Origin: Galbula dea
Taxonomy: Eukaryota > Chordata > Aves > Piciformes > Galbulidae
Length of the DNA: 64,000 bases
NCBI GenBank assembly: GCA_013399015.1
Contig: VWZX01008936.1
Location: forward strand, 3,490,327-3,554,326
Reading direction: 5' to 3'
Of the stretch, positions 36,666 to 47,910 are shown one piece after another. The translations under genes were made by a program, and so were the position numbers. Numbering within the stretch: position 1 is the first letter of the stretch; every line of letters starts with the position of its first letter. The notes beneath the pieces were generated by a model. That model made no database searches. It was not told the DNA's origin and saw nothing but the letters and a program-made list of their open reading frames with translations.

Positions 36666-38582
36666 TTAGTGCAAATGGATCCAGGAGTTCTGGAACCAGG
36701 AGGACTAACATGTGCTCTAGGCTAGTCCAGTTCTAAGAAGGAACAAGCTTCAGCTGAAACTTATTGTGTAAAACAGACCTTTTGTTAAGTCTCTTTCCTA
36801 GAAGGCTTCTGAATATCTGCTCTGTTATCTGCTTTATTCTGATTCAAACAGTCTCTGTTCTTGGTTGCCTTTTTTCTTTTTCTTTTTTTTTCTTTTATCC
36901 CAATCTTGCAGAAACTCAGTCTTTGAACCCTCCATTCCTGTCAAATCAAGCTGACATTGACCTACAGGATCAGAAGATACTATGGGGGTGGGATGGTGGA
37001 CAGAAAGTCTTGTGTAGCATGATTACAGTTGGTCTCATATCTTTAGGAAACCAGGGCAAAAGTCATGCCTGCCTTCATTCCACTTGCTTTGAAAACCAGA
37101 AAATAGACTTACCAAAACAATATCTTCAAACTCGAAGCTATCTTTATCCTTAGCAAATGGGATGATAGCCAGAAAGTAAAAGAATAAAATTTACAACGTG
37201 AATGGGTCTGGATTATGTGTGACTATAGCAGGAGAGATACCAGTTAAAATCTTCATCGCTGCACAGTCTGATTCAGTACAACTGCTTGCTACAGAGGGAA
37301 CTGGTGAAGGTTGTATATAGGACTCCTGACTTTGTGAGGTGTTGAGCTATTCAGAGAAGTCAAAAGAATATATGGTTAGCTTTATAATGTGCCACAAAAA
37401 GGAGAGTAATAGTCTGTCTTCCATGTTTGTGATGATTAAGTCATTACACCAAGAAAGTAGTAAGGTAAAGATTGTAAGGGAGAGAGGGAACTTTTCATAT
37501 GCAAAGGTCGGATGAATTGCAGGTTGCTGGTCAGAGGCAGGACCTCTGTCATTACTTAGCTTTTAAAACAGGATTACACAAATGGCTGTCAGGAATGGCA
37601 TAAGAATACCTGGTGACTTACAAGGCCTCCTGAGCTTCATTTGAACCACCTTTTGTAGGATTCTTCTATAAAGTCCAGGTTACCTTGTGAAATGTGGGTA
37701 CGTAATGGTGTACATAAGACCTCTGTGCAATAAGCCATTAAGGTTTGTCTAGCTAGAGACTCACAGAGCTGCAAGTTTGGCTTGTGTAAAACAAGCTCAT
37801 AGAAATAAAATGTCCCAAATGAGTCATTCAGTTCTCAGAGGAGAGCAAATTGAAACCTTTGAGAATAACCACAAGTTGTCAATAGTAGCAGGACTCAGAA
37901 ACGTTTTCAGCAACTGTATGAACACAACTCATAAATGCTAGCGTAGGAAGCAACACATAACACTACTGACTGACTAAAGGCTATGAAGACTTTTACCTCA
38001 TCCGAGCAGCTCCCAAGCAGAAAGAAGTTTCCTGTCCTTGGCTTTGGTCATGGATCCTGGAAGCTGATGCCATGTGAGATGAAGAAGTGCCATCCATATC
38101 CTGTCCATGGTTAGAGAAAGATAAAGTATTATCCATCAGGGAAATGAGCTGCTGTTATGAAATTGGATGACAGAACGTGGCAAGTGCTGTTGCATCTATG
38201 ATCCAGATGCCAGAGCCTTACTCATACATCCCATCCTTATTTAATTTGTCCTGGAGTCGGGTACTTTTTCAAGCACATAATAATTTCCTGAGATACTGAC
38301 AGAAAACTCTACCAGCTCAGAAGCCAGTTGTAATTTCTTTCCGAACACTGCTCAGTGGCACAGGATCTAGCAGCAGAATTTGTACAAAGTGCTGAACTTA
38401 GGCTGTACAGCATTTCACTGCTGCTATTTTTTGTCTTCCTGTTGATGCTGCTATATAGTTTTTCACTTATTTTAATAGACAGTTATGGATAAATATTTAA
38501 ACAAAGTTTTACACGAAGATTTGGTTTGAAAAGAAAGCCTTTGCCTGAGCAATATTGCATTTTCTACCAAAAAAGTTTTTAC
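36666..38582. other. unique DNA, no gene seen
   Basis: A pyrimidine tract lies near 36869-36899. The plus frame at 36764-37153 (129 codons) runs through that tract, giving a Phe-rich segment, and has no domain. No repeat recognised. Confidence 0.5.
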
Positions 38583-38621
38583 AAGAAAACTCAAAAAAAA
38601 CCCAAAACAAACCCCAAAAAG
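38583..38621. repeat. A/C low-complexity tract
   Basis: Almost pure A and C (AAACCC, AAACAAACCCC, AAAAA). It is the complement type of the G/T tracts at 16198-16267 and 43403-43440. Confidence 0.8.
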
Positions 38622-41600
38622 ATTAATGATGGTTTATTATGTATTCTGCTTTGCCTCTGGTTAAATAAAATTTAATGAGAAAAGCCTCTAGTCTCCCAGT
38701 TAGCCCAAGTATCAGGCTTACAAAAGCAGTTTTTCTCTGCATAGAAACAGCAAAAAGAGTTGCTTATGGTGAAATACTAAATTGTCACATTAAACTTACT
38801 GAACCAGGAGTGAAAAGAAACCCCAACAAATCCACAGATGCAGCTTGCAGTCTGCCTTGAACTCACCAAGTATGACCAACAGTGACACTGCTGTCTTAAT
38901 GTACTGCTGACAGAGCTGCTGTACTCATTAACCTTTGATGAAACAAGATGTCACTTTGTTCACATCAAATGTTCCTTGATGCCAGTGCTCAGACTGTTTT
39001 TGTTGCTGATGCAGACATCAGCTATTGTTGAAAACATGCCTTCTAGCTTCCAGCGCTTGCTGATGGTTATCAAACTGCAATTGGAGTCTGAAGCTGAGTG
39101 CACATTTATTTCTTGAAGTTTTTAATAATTTTTATTAAAAATATTTAAGTGTAATTTAGGTTGTTTTTAAACACCTGAAAATGTTAAATTCTTGATGTGC
39201 TAGAAGACGCTGCTTTTAACTCAAGGATACATTTGAGTGATCCCATCATATTTTTTGAGACCATTGTAACTATTGAAGAACTATTTACAGCATTTTAAAT
39301 GCTACATAGAGAAGCACACTATAGTGGGATGGTTGGCACTGAGTTGTGAAGTATTCTGGTCAAGAGCATAACTAAGCAGTGTTGTAGCCTGGCTTAAAAT
39401 TGAGTTGTTCTAATTCTTGATCTATTCTGCAGCTATTTGTCACCACTAACTTCTATTATCAAAAGTAGGAGCTGATCTCACTGTTCTATGTACAATAAAC
39501 ATCATGTCACTTAGCAAGGAAATCCTGACTGATTGCCTCTAATCTGGGAATTATTTATGCCAAAGTATTCTTTTTCTTTATTGTTTACTTTGCATGATAA
39601 GTACATTCATTTTGCTACAAGTGAAAAGGGAGCAAGAAGGAAAAGGAAGAATTTTGGTTTCTTAGCCAAATGAAAAATTTTTGGTACTGAAAGGCTATGA
39701 GATCAGAAGTGTGTGCTCTCAGTTGCTTTTGTGTTTGTTATTTTAGTGAATAGGACAATATTCACAGATGACCTCTAATGACTTCCTTTCTGCCATATAT
39801 GCCTTAGTGTTTTTTCCCTTCCATTAGAGGACTTCACAGCTTTTGCATTTAATTTGATTTTTTTTTTCCCCCCCCCACAAATAAGATCATGATCATGACA
39901 GTTGTCATGTAATTGTAACACGTTGGGAGCACTTGTGGATAAGAGTTGGGATTCTTCTAATTTGCAGTTGTGCAGAGGAGGAGTGTCTCATCACAGACCA
40001 GCACTGGAATTCTAGCTAAAGGCTATGTCATGCCTCAAGCTTTGTGGAATAAAATATCTCTAGAAGTAGTGGCTTTTAAGGAAAATGTTTGAAAGAAGGA
40101 AAGTAAAATCATTTAGAAAACAGTAAGTTAAGATGTAGGAGCTGTTTCAGACTCTTGCAGAGAGAGTGAATGTTAAAATGTAAGTAGATGAGATGCAAGC
40201 AGAAGTATTTTCACGGGAAATGCAGGAAAGATTATTAGTTTGCCTAACACTGAAGTTCATCTGTGCCTTATTGAGTGATGAAAGCCTGGGAGATTGACCA
40301 TCCACTCTAGACCAGCTTTACAAGATGAGCGTGTGAAATTCACGGAATAGCAAACTTACACGAAATGTGACCGTGCTGCTCTACAGCAACACAATGGAAA
40401 GTGCATCTGAAAACACTCATGGAATACGATCAAGCATAGCTGATACAGAGTCCTTGAAAGGTGGTAGTAAATACATTGATTTAAAGACTTTCACCTGTTG
40501 CTCTAAATCACTCATACCCCATGGGATGTCTGACAGCACTGTGACCTCTGATACAAAGCGAGGAACATCAAAGAAAGAAGTGAGCAGATCAAGTCTCAGG
40601 TAGGCGTTGCACCCTTGTTATGGATAAAAGAAGTGTCAGTAAGTTATAAAACAGGTGCAATTGGGGTATTGTAAGGCTGACATGAGTGACCAACAACTAC
40701 TAGTAAGACAGTACTATCTATTCATGCAGAATCATGTAGAAGGCATTTTAAAAGATCATTTAGAATTGGTTTTTTATTATCTTGAAGATGTAAAAGTATG
40801 TGGGCTATCTATTTCTAGCATGGTAAAAACTCCTTTTGACCTCATATATTTCTTTTAATTTTTCAATCCAAGAAGGATTTACAGTTTCTGACACTACCTG
40901 TAATCACAAATGAAAATAAGAAAAAGAAAATGAAAATAAGTTGGTTTAGTTTTTATCAATTAGGTTAATTTTTTTGAGCTACATCACCATACCATGTTAC
41001 ATCTCTGCTCTCTACCGCCAGGCTGCTTATGTTTAAGTATTTACTGTCAGGCACTGGTTTCTGCTGAAATGGCTGTTTTTTCTGGAAATATAAACGTTAC
41101 TTCCCTTCTCTAAATGTTCTTCATTTGCTTTTAGGTACAACATGTACAGACTGGTTTTAAAACAGTAGAAATTGCTCCCTGGAAATGAACTGTAGTTAAA
41201 ATGGAAGTCAAGCCTTTCTGCAATCAGAGCCAACAAGTCTGCAAACATATGCTTTGGGTATCTAATATCAGGCCAATTTCAATAATGTTCCTTTGACTAC
41301 GTACTGTATAATCTGTTGTCATTGAACCAGAAAAAAGTCTGTTATGAAAGTTTATCACTTCTAATCACTGAATCCTAACATCAAAATCCTTTTTGAATAA
41401 GAATAAAGGCCCTTTCAAAAATCCTCATCAGAGATAAGAGTTTGCAGGGTATTTTTCTGAACTAAGGGAAACTTTAAGAATTAAACAGATTCATGATAAT
41501 ACTGATTACATGAATCTAATGCTGACCTCAGCTATTTCAATATTGTCTTAGACATTACTGACTTCAGAGAACATTGTGTCATCCTTATACAGGGCCCAAA

Positions 41601-43375
41601 GAAATCTCTGCTTTTAGAGAAGTAACTGTGATTGCAAAACCAGAACCATACCCTGTCCTCCAGTGTAACAGCTATCTCCCCTCTGTGCTTATACATATTC
41701 ACATCCTATCTGCTTTACTAATACCGACAAAACTGACAGAACTTGTAGTTCTTTGAGCTTTTCATACAAGAGTGTCTGTCCTAAGGGTTAAAATTCTGTT
41801 GAGCCAGGAATCACTGGTGTTTGGGGTGGATTTTTAGTATTTCAGTTGTGATTTTCTTTTAAAGATGGCAATTTTTTTTTCCCTTTTAAGATTAACTTCA
41901 GTTGGTTGGTGTCACTTTTCTAGCAGTAAAGCATTTAAGAGAGGGGAAGTTGGAAAGAAAAAGCTTTGTAGTCTGCTATTCTGTATAAACTCTTTTGAAA
42001 AGTGATTTTGATGAGTCAGGAATGCTTTCTCCAGTGTTTGAATGTACTTTCTCCTGGGCTTTGTGATCCAGTGTGTATCATGGGAGCTCAGATTTCATAG
42101 TCCTCTTGAGCAAAATGTGTTCTAAGACAAACAACAGCCTGATGGTTGCACTGAAATGCAGCTCTTCAGAGTTGCACTGACATGAAGAAGCTGGGTGAAT
42201 GCCAAGGGCACGTGGGCCTGGTAGAGATGTGGTTGTCTTCTCTGGGGAGGGAGCAAGAGCGTTTTGTGGTAGCTGAAAATTCATGATGTTCACATTCATC
42301 TCCAGTGACAGTCAGTTATGGAGGTCAACGCTTATTTGGGTCACGGTGGCCAGATGCCCATCTGAAAAGAAGTGACAATGCTTTCTATAAAGTTAGAAGT
42401 AAAGAACCCATCTTCTTGAAATGCTCCTGCTACCTAACCCTCTAGATAAAGGCTTCATACCACTCCTTTGGAAGACCTCATTCAGTGGCAGAGGGGGCAC
42501 TGAGTTGGGCTGCTTTCCATACTGTAGACAGAAGTGTTGGAAGCTGCTTGGAAGCTCAGAGTTTTGCCTCATGCCAAAACTGTTTGAAATGCCATCTTAT
42601 AATTTTTCATCTTCTTTTGACATCATTGCTGATTACTATTGATATTGGCTTTGAAAAGGAGACACTCTCCTATATAATCATGCAAACACCAGAGTCCAAA
42701 CATCACCAGGACAACCTTTCTTCCTGCTGCGCTCTGCACATTTTTGCAATGCCTGCATAGGCGAGTTTCATGGCCTAATGGGTTGGTGCCCACAGACTCA
42801 AACTCTTGGCAGGAATAGTGAGGTTAATTACTTTCTATTAAGGTGAAGTTCTGGCTCAGAGACTTTTCCTGGTGACTTCAACACAGCTTGGATTTCATCC
42901 TTCGAAAACCAGTGACTGTGCAACAAAAGAATGTGTCCTGCCAATTTGTGAACCTTTGATTTCAGTTGCTGTTGTCCCACTTAGCATTGTATGCTAGCTT
43001 AACGGTGTCTGGCAGCAGTGTGCTGATCCTACCCACCTCCTGGGCTTGGCTTCATCCATTCTGTAACTCATAAGCAATGCATTATTTTATTTGCACATTT
43101 TTGTCTGTTGTAGGAACTTCATATTTTATTTTGGAAACTTGGCTAATGGCAATCTAACCACAAAGTCTAGGAGTAGGAATAGCAGCATATGTGCACAAGA
43201 GAATGATTTAACAAAATTGCAACAAAACACAGAAATTCTGCGTAGCTCATGTATGCAAGGAAGGTTTATTGTTTAAGAATGTTATTGGCCCTATGCATCT
43301 TAAGGATGCCATGATGGTGATGGCTACTTTAAGCAGTCAATGCATAGTTAGTTACATTTCCTTTATTTGTTTTGG
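38622..43375. other. unique DNA with small tracts, no gene seen
   Basis: Contains T10 directly followed by C9 (39858-39876) and an imperfect ~20-base tandem repeat of ATGAAAATAAG with AAAAAGAAA spacing (about 40911-40939). Short plus frames at 40367-40603, 40655-40858 and 42485-42760 have no domain. The section 38860-39110 has a calm, motif-rich look (TCTTTGAT-like and CAATTG cores) but nothing I can defend as functional. Confidence 0.5.
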
Positions 43376-43440
43376 AGGCAGAGGAGAAAAAAAGAAAAAA
43401 GACTTTTTGGGTTTTTTGGGGGGTTTTATTTGTTTTTGTA
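43376..43440. repeat. purine tract followed by G/T tract
   Basis: GGAGGCAGAGGAG plus A/G runs change at 43402 into a G/T stretch (TTTTTGGGTTTTTTGGGGGG and further). It lies about ten bases before the CR1 fragment that follows. Confidence 0.75.
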
Positions 43441-43450
43441 AATTGTCTTT

Positions 43451-43597
43451 GAAGGTTTTGGAATCTCTTTCTCTGGAGACTTTCAAAACCCACTTGGACA
43501 GGTTCCTAGGCAACAAGTTCTAAGTGAACCTTCTTTGGCAGGGCAGTTGGACTAGATGATCCCTAGAGTTTTCTTCCAAACCCCTGCCATTCTGTGT
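43451..43597 (+). mobile_element. CR1 retrotransposon 3' fragment
   Basis: TTTTGGAATCTCTTTCTCTG, then GAGACTTTCAAAACCCACTT, GTTCTAAGTGAACC, TTTGGCAGGGCAGTTGGACT, AGATGATCCC and CTGCCATTCTGTG run in CR1 order in plus orientation. The frame keeps the ORF2 C-terminal sequence ESLSLETFKTHLDRFL and a stop at 43521-43523, equivalent to the stop at 36577-36579 in the other copy. The 3' tail is reduced to one ATTCTGTG. Only about 147 bp remain. Confidence 0.92.
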
Positions 43598-45403
43598 TTG
43601 CTAACAGTAGTCATGAGAAGAAAAGTTTTCGGCACTGGCTCTCGGTAAACTTGAAATTCAGCAAAAGTATCCACTGAAGTCAACTCGAAACTTTTCCAGA
43701 GTAAGGAGTGAATGCAAATCTGAGGACAGTCCTGGGGACCAGGCCCACAGTTCTGTTTCCTGAATACAAACAGCTGAAGGCTTCTGGAGAAGCCAAGATG
43801 AGCTTTCTTCTGAATTCTTTTCTTTGCTGGCAAAATCAGATTTTAAACAATTCACATGATAAATGGCACTAAGGCATCATGGAAATTGAATATATGTGGA
43901 AATATGTCATTTCAAACTATAGTTGGTGCAGTCTGCTTTTCTTTGCAACGTGTATTTGGTTCACATCTAGTCCCAAGTACTGCTCAGCTTGTTCCAGGGG
44001 TTTTTTTTATTTGTAGTATATAGGGTCAATCAAGGCACTGTGTTCTTTCCATAAAGTTTTTCCTTTCATAGAACAAGGCTGGAATGGAACTAATAAGAGA
44101 GAGAAAGTGTGCTTCAACAATGCCAGGAAAAGTATACAAAGCTTTAAATTCAAGAATACAAAGTTTGAAGTTCAAAAATCAATAACTTTCTCTGATTTTT
44201 TTTAGACATCTGGGACCTATTTTTGAAATCTTTTTTTTTCTTGGGGGGAAAAAAATGTAGAGGAAGCATAATCTCCACAGATGCCCTTTTAATGCCCTCT
44301 TTTATCACCTTACTGTGATGGACCTCTTCTTCCCTGGTCTTTCTACTCCTACTGATAAGTAATCCTAGCCTGTTAATCCTGACCCTTAAACCCTGCTGCA
44401 TTATAATTAACTTTCAGTGTCTCATGACTCTGATTTTTATGTATTAAATGTATGCCTTGTTATCCACTCAGTACAGCATAAGACACCAATTTGACAAAGA
44501 ATGAAATCCAGTGCTTGAGAGAGAACTTTGTTCGTCCATCAGACAAATAAACCATATTTCCAGGACTTAAGTGACATTAAAGGTTTGTTGATATTGAGAA
44601 ATTGAATCTGTCAGAAACTTAAAAAAAAGAACTTTCTAAAAAGATTTACAGACTTGCATTAAATCTCCACTGATTTAGATTGTGAGGATCTTCCTCTGGT
44701 TTGACTTAATGGATTTTTTTAAAAATTCAAATAAATCACCTAAACTACTGCAGCTTTTACCCTGGGAGATGAGTCAGATAACAAGTAGTCCTTGCATGAT
44801 CTGTTTGTAAGGTAAGATTTTCAACAAAAAAATGATGAGCCTGTTTATGAAACAGAAAAATTTGAAATCATCCAAGCTCCTTTCATGGGATAAAGCTCTT
44901 ATCATGGGATAAAAGAACTTTCTTAAAATTGGAATCAAATTCATCATGTTTAACACTGGGGTTACTTAAAGATTCAAAATCAAACCTTCTGTGACAAGCA
45001 GAGCACAGAGAAGAGGAGCTTACATGTCTTAAAGCATGTGCTTCAAAAATGAACCTTTTTTTCCAGCTAAGTCAGCTTATTGTTATTTTTTCCAGGTTTT
45101 GATGACAACAGACAAGATTCTGATATTTTATATCTTGCTTCTGTAAGAAATAACAAGTTGTCTTTAGAAACAGCAGGTGCCATTTCTTCAGATGAGAAAG
45201 ATGCACTCTAATTCACTTTTGCTAAACAGACTTTTGGCTTTATTGGCAGGTTGTCAGGAAAATTAAGAGAAAACAACCTGTTGCCATAGTGCAAAAGACT
45301 TGGTTTTAAAAATGTCTCCACCAGAAATTTGTATTTCAAGCCATCAATCAAAAAACAAAAAAGTTTTTCCATGGCTTTGGTTAAACTGAAAAGGAGAGAT
45401 CAG
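43598..45403. other. unique DNA with one small duplication
   Basis: At 44881-44918 a ~19-base unit is repeated (TTTCATGGGATAAAGCTCT then TATCATGGGATAAAAGAAC). The minus frame at 43552-43833 (93 codons) overlaps the CR1 end and has no domain of its own. No gene seen. Confidence 0.5.
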
Positions 45404-45580
45404 GGCCCAAGATTTTGAAGAGCTTAGCTCGTTCACTGGTCAAGTCGTAGGAAAAGGTGACTATATCTATTTACTGCAAAATACTGACCTATCTTTTTTA
45501 GAAGTATCCATTCAAAAGGGCTTGGAAAGAAAGAGAGGCCTCTTGAAAAGCCTTGATCCAGCTGTGGATGCTGAAAATTG
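45404..45580. repeat. possible fold-back interspersed repeat
   Basis: CAGGGCCCAAGATTTTGAAG at about 45403 and GCTGTGGATGCTGAAAATTG at about 45561 look like the two inverted ends of a turtle/archosaur palindromic repeat (GGGCCCAGATTTTCAAAG … GCTGTGGGTGCTCAGCACC…GAAAATC). The interior is not recognised, so this is tentative. Confidence 0.3.
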
Positions 45581-47819
45581 AGGCTTTCAGTCATAGAGTC
45601 AATGAGAAATCCTGACGGTTGACTGGGAAGAAGGGCAATTAAGTTTATTGTTTAATTTCAAGAAGGTCCAGAGGCAGCCAGGAAGTGAGGGTACACTCCT
45701 GTGGGTCTGCAGGAACAGCTAGCAGCCATCAAAGTACAGAAGAGCCTGTTGGGCTAAGGCTATATCTCTTTGAAAACAGAGTTGGTTTTATAGGGAAAGC
45801 TTGTTCACTGCAGGCATGAAACGGTAGAGGAACAATGTGAGTTTTGGGCTGATGGAAGACAGTGACAAGCCACCTAGCTCTGGGTGTGTAGGAGACAGGC
45901 ATAAAAAGACAAAGCACTAGATGCTGTGAAATGTAACTGGGAGCTAGAGATTGCCACCTGGGCAAGAAAGGAGCTGCCCAAATGGTCTGTCAGCAGGGTC
46001 ATTAACTCATGGATTCACTGTCTGCTTAGGCAAACCCAGGGCTTGAGTTGAAGGGAAATTGCATTGCTACAAATCTTAAAATAAAGGACAGGTTGAATGG
46101 CTGTAGGAAAAAAGGGACAGGAAGTTCTCCTTTCTGCTGTCCCCCACTGACCACTGCCTGCACCATCTCATTCTTCCTCACGGTACTTGCTGCAGCTACT
46201 TGCCCTCACTGAAAAAGGCTCAGTGGAAGGCAGAGGGTTTCCTGAGGCCCACAGATTTTAGATATTTGTGGTATCTCTGTCTCAAACCAGTAAATTCTCA
46301 GAAGAAAGAAAAATAAAATTAGTCTCCTTGTTCGTACTTCTGTGGCTGAGATACCTTGCCATAAATGCAGTAGACAGTTGTTTCCCTTCCAAATGAAGGT
46401 GGATGGCCATGAGCTAGCTTTTTCAGTTTAAGTTGATCTCAGTCTAAAAGAACCATGGCATTTGTAAGCATGATTAGTACTTAAATCTGCTGTCATTTAG
46501 CCAGTAAACAATGCAAGTAACAACCACTTAATTCTTGGCAAACCCAAAGTTCTTTGATTTGTTTTTGGTTTTCTTTTTAACTGCAACCTTATTTAAAATA
46601 AGAGTAGCAGGTATGGTAGTAATGTACAGGAATTATCTTGCAAATTTTGAGAATAAATACCAGCTCTGCTAAATTCTCTAGTTTAGGAGTGACACAAGCA
46701 AAGGACAATATGGAAGAAAAATCTAGTGTGACATAAAGCTTCTGTCTCTGAAACCAAAAATAAAATGGGAGCCACTAAACAGTAAATGTGCTTTAGTGGT
46801 TTGTTTGTTTTTTTTTTCTCTCCAGTTTGTATGAAATCACAAGACTGGTATTACTTCTTATCTTTTGCCATTGCAAGTATTTGCCAAAATGCTGGAGGTG
46901 TAACATAATCCCTAATAATTACAAGTTTTGAGAGAGAGCATTCCTTGACTGTTTACATGGATTAAAAATTGCTTAGAATGCTAGAAGGCATTCCAGTAAT
47001 AATGGTAAACTAATTAGCAATTAATACTGTGCTATGGTTTAAGAGTCATTTTTATGTAATAGTTTGACTTTAAAATAGAAATATTCAAGTAAGCTATGAC
47101 TGATTTCAAAGTTTTATCTCATTATTGTGATAAATTCTTTGTTCCTTTAGAAACAGAAGAAAAGTGTCAAGGAACAGCAATTTTTAAAGTGTTGAGAGCA
47201 GCACTATGTGTAGCATCACTAATTACACAAAAGTCATCCCTTATTTGCAGACTTGCATTTATCTGTGGCAATAATTGAAAAAAAGTGTAGGATCAGATCT
47301 TTAGGTTTTAATTGCCACTGTAAAATCTCTGCATGAATAAATCAACCAAAGATTTGGTTTACCTTTCTGTTAAGGTGACGGAATCCTGGAATGACTAGAC
47401 AGACCATAAAGCAATACTTGATAGTTGTGTCCTTATATAGATCTATTCTGGCACCTTTTTCTTCTAATGATAGGTTACTGTGTTTGGTTTACATCAGCTG
47501 CCAAGTACAAGTACTTCTCTGAACTGTATCCAAATTGAATAGGTGTAAACTAATATATAAGATTTATTTTTTTTCCCATTTCCTTCAGTAGGCTTTAGAT
47601 CAAGTCCCTGTTGAATCTTCAAAGTCAAATTGAAAATCTTGTGTAATCTTACCTTCTTATATCCCTTGAGCTGATTACAGTCCCAGAGCTGGTCTATTTA
47701 GACAATTCTGGTAATGTTGAACACAGTGAGCTTGGTGTGATTCTATGAATTTGTTAAAGTATTCAAGTAAGTTGTTGTTGCTTTCTGAGAACCTGTAGAA
47801 TGACATCCAATGTTGTGTT
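45581..47819. other. unique DNA, no gene seen
   Basis: 45640-46260 is less AT-rich than its surroundings and includes a minus frame at 45729-45965 (78 codons) with no domain. A T run lies near 46809. The rest is AT-rich and unique. Confidence 0.5.
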
Positions 47820-47910
47820 TTCAGTGGTTTGGGGTTTTCATTGTTCTTGGATGGTTTTTTGTTCTTGTTTTTCTGAGGGTTTTTTTGTCAGATTTTTTTT
47901 TATGGTTTCA
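47820..47910. repeat. G/T-rich tract
   Basis: TGGTTTGGGGTTTTCATTGT, then GGATGGTTTTTTGTTCTTG and T runs of 7 to 8. It is less pure than the tracts at 16198-16267 and 43403-43440 but of the same type. Confidence 0.6.

Noticed and set aside
36764..37153. 129-codon plus frame with a possible membrane segment
   Set aside because: The hydrophobic Phe-rich run is the translation of the pyrimidine tract near 36869-36899.
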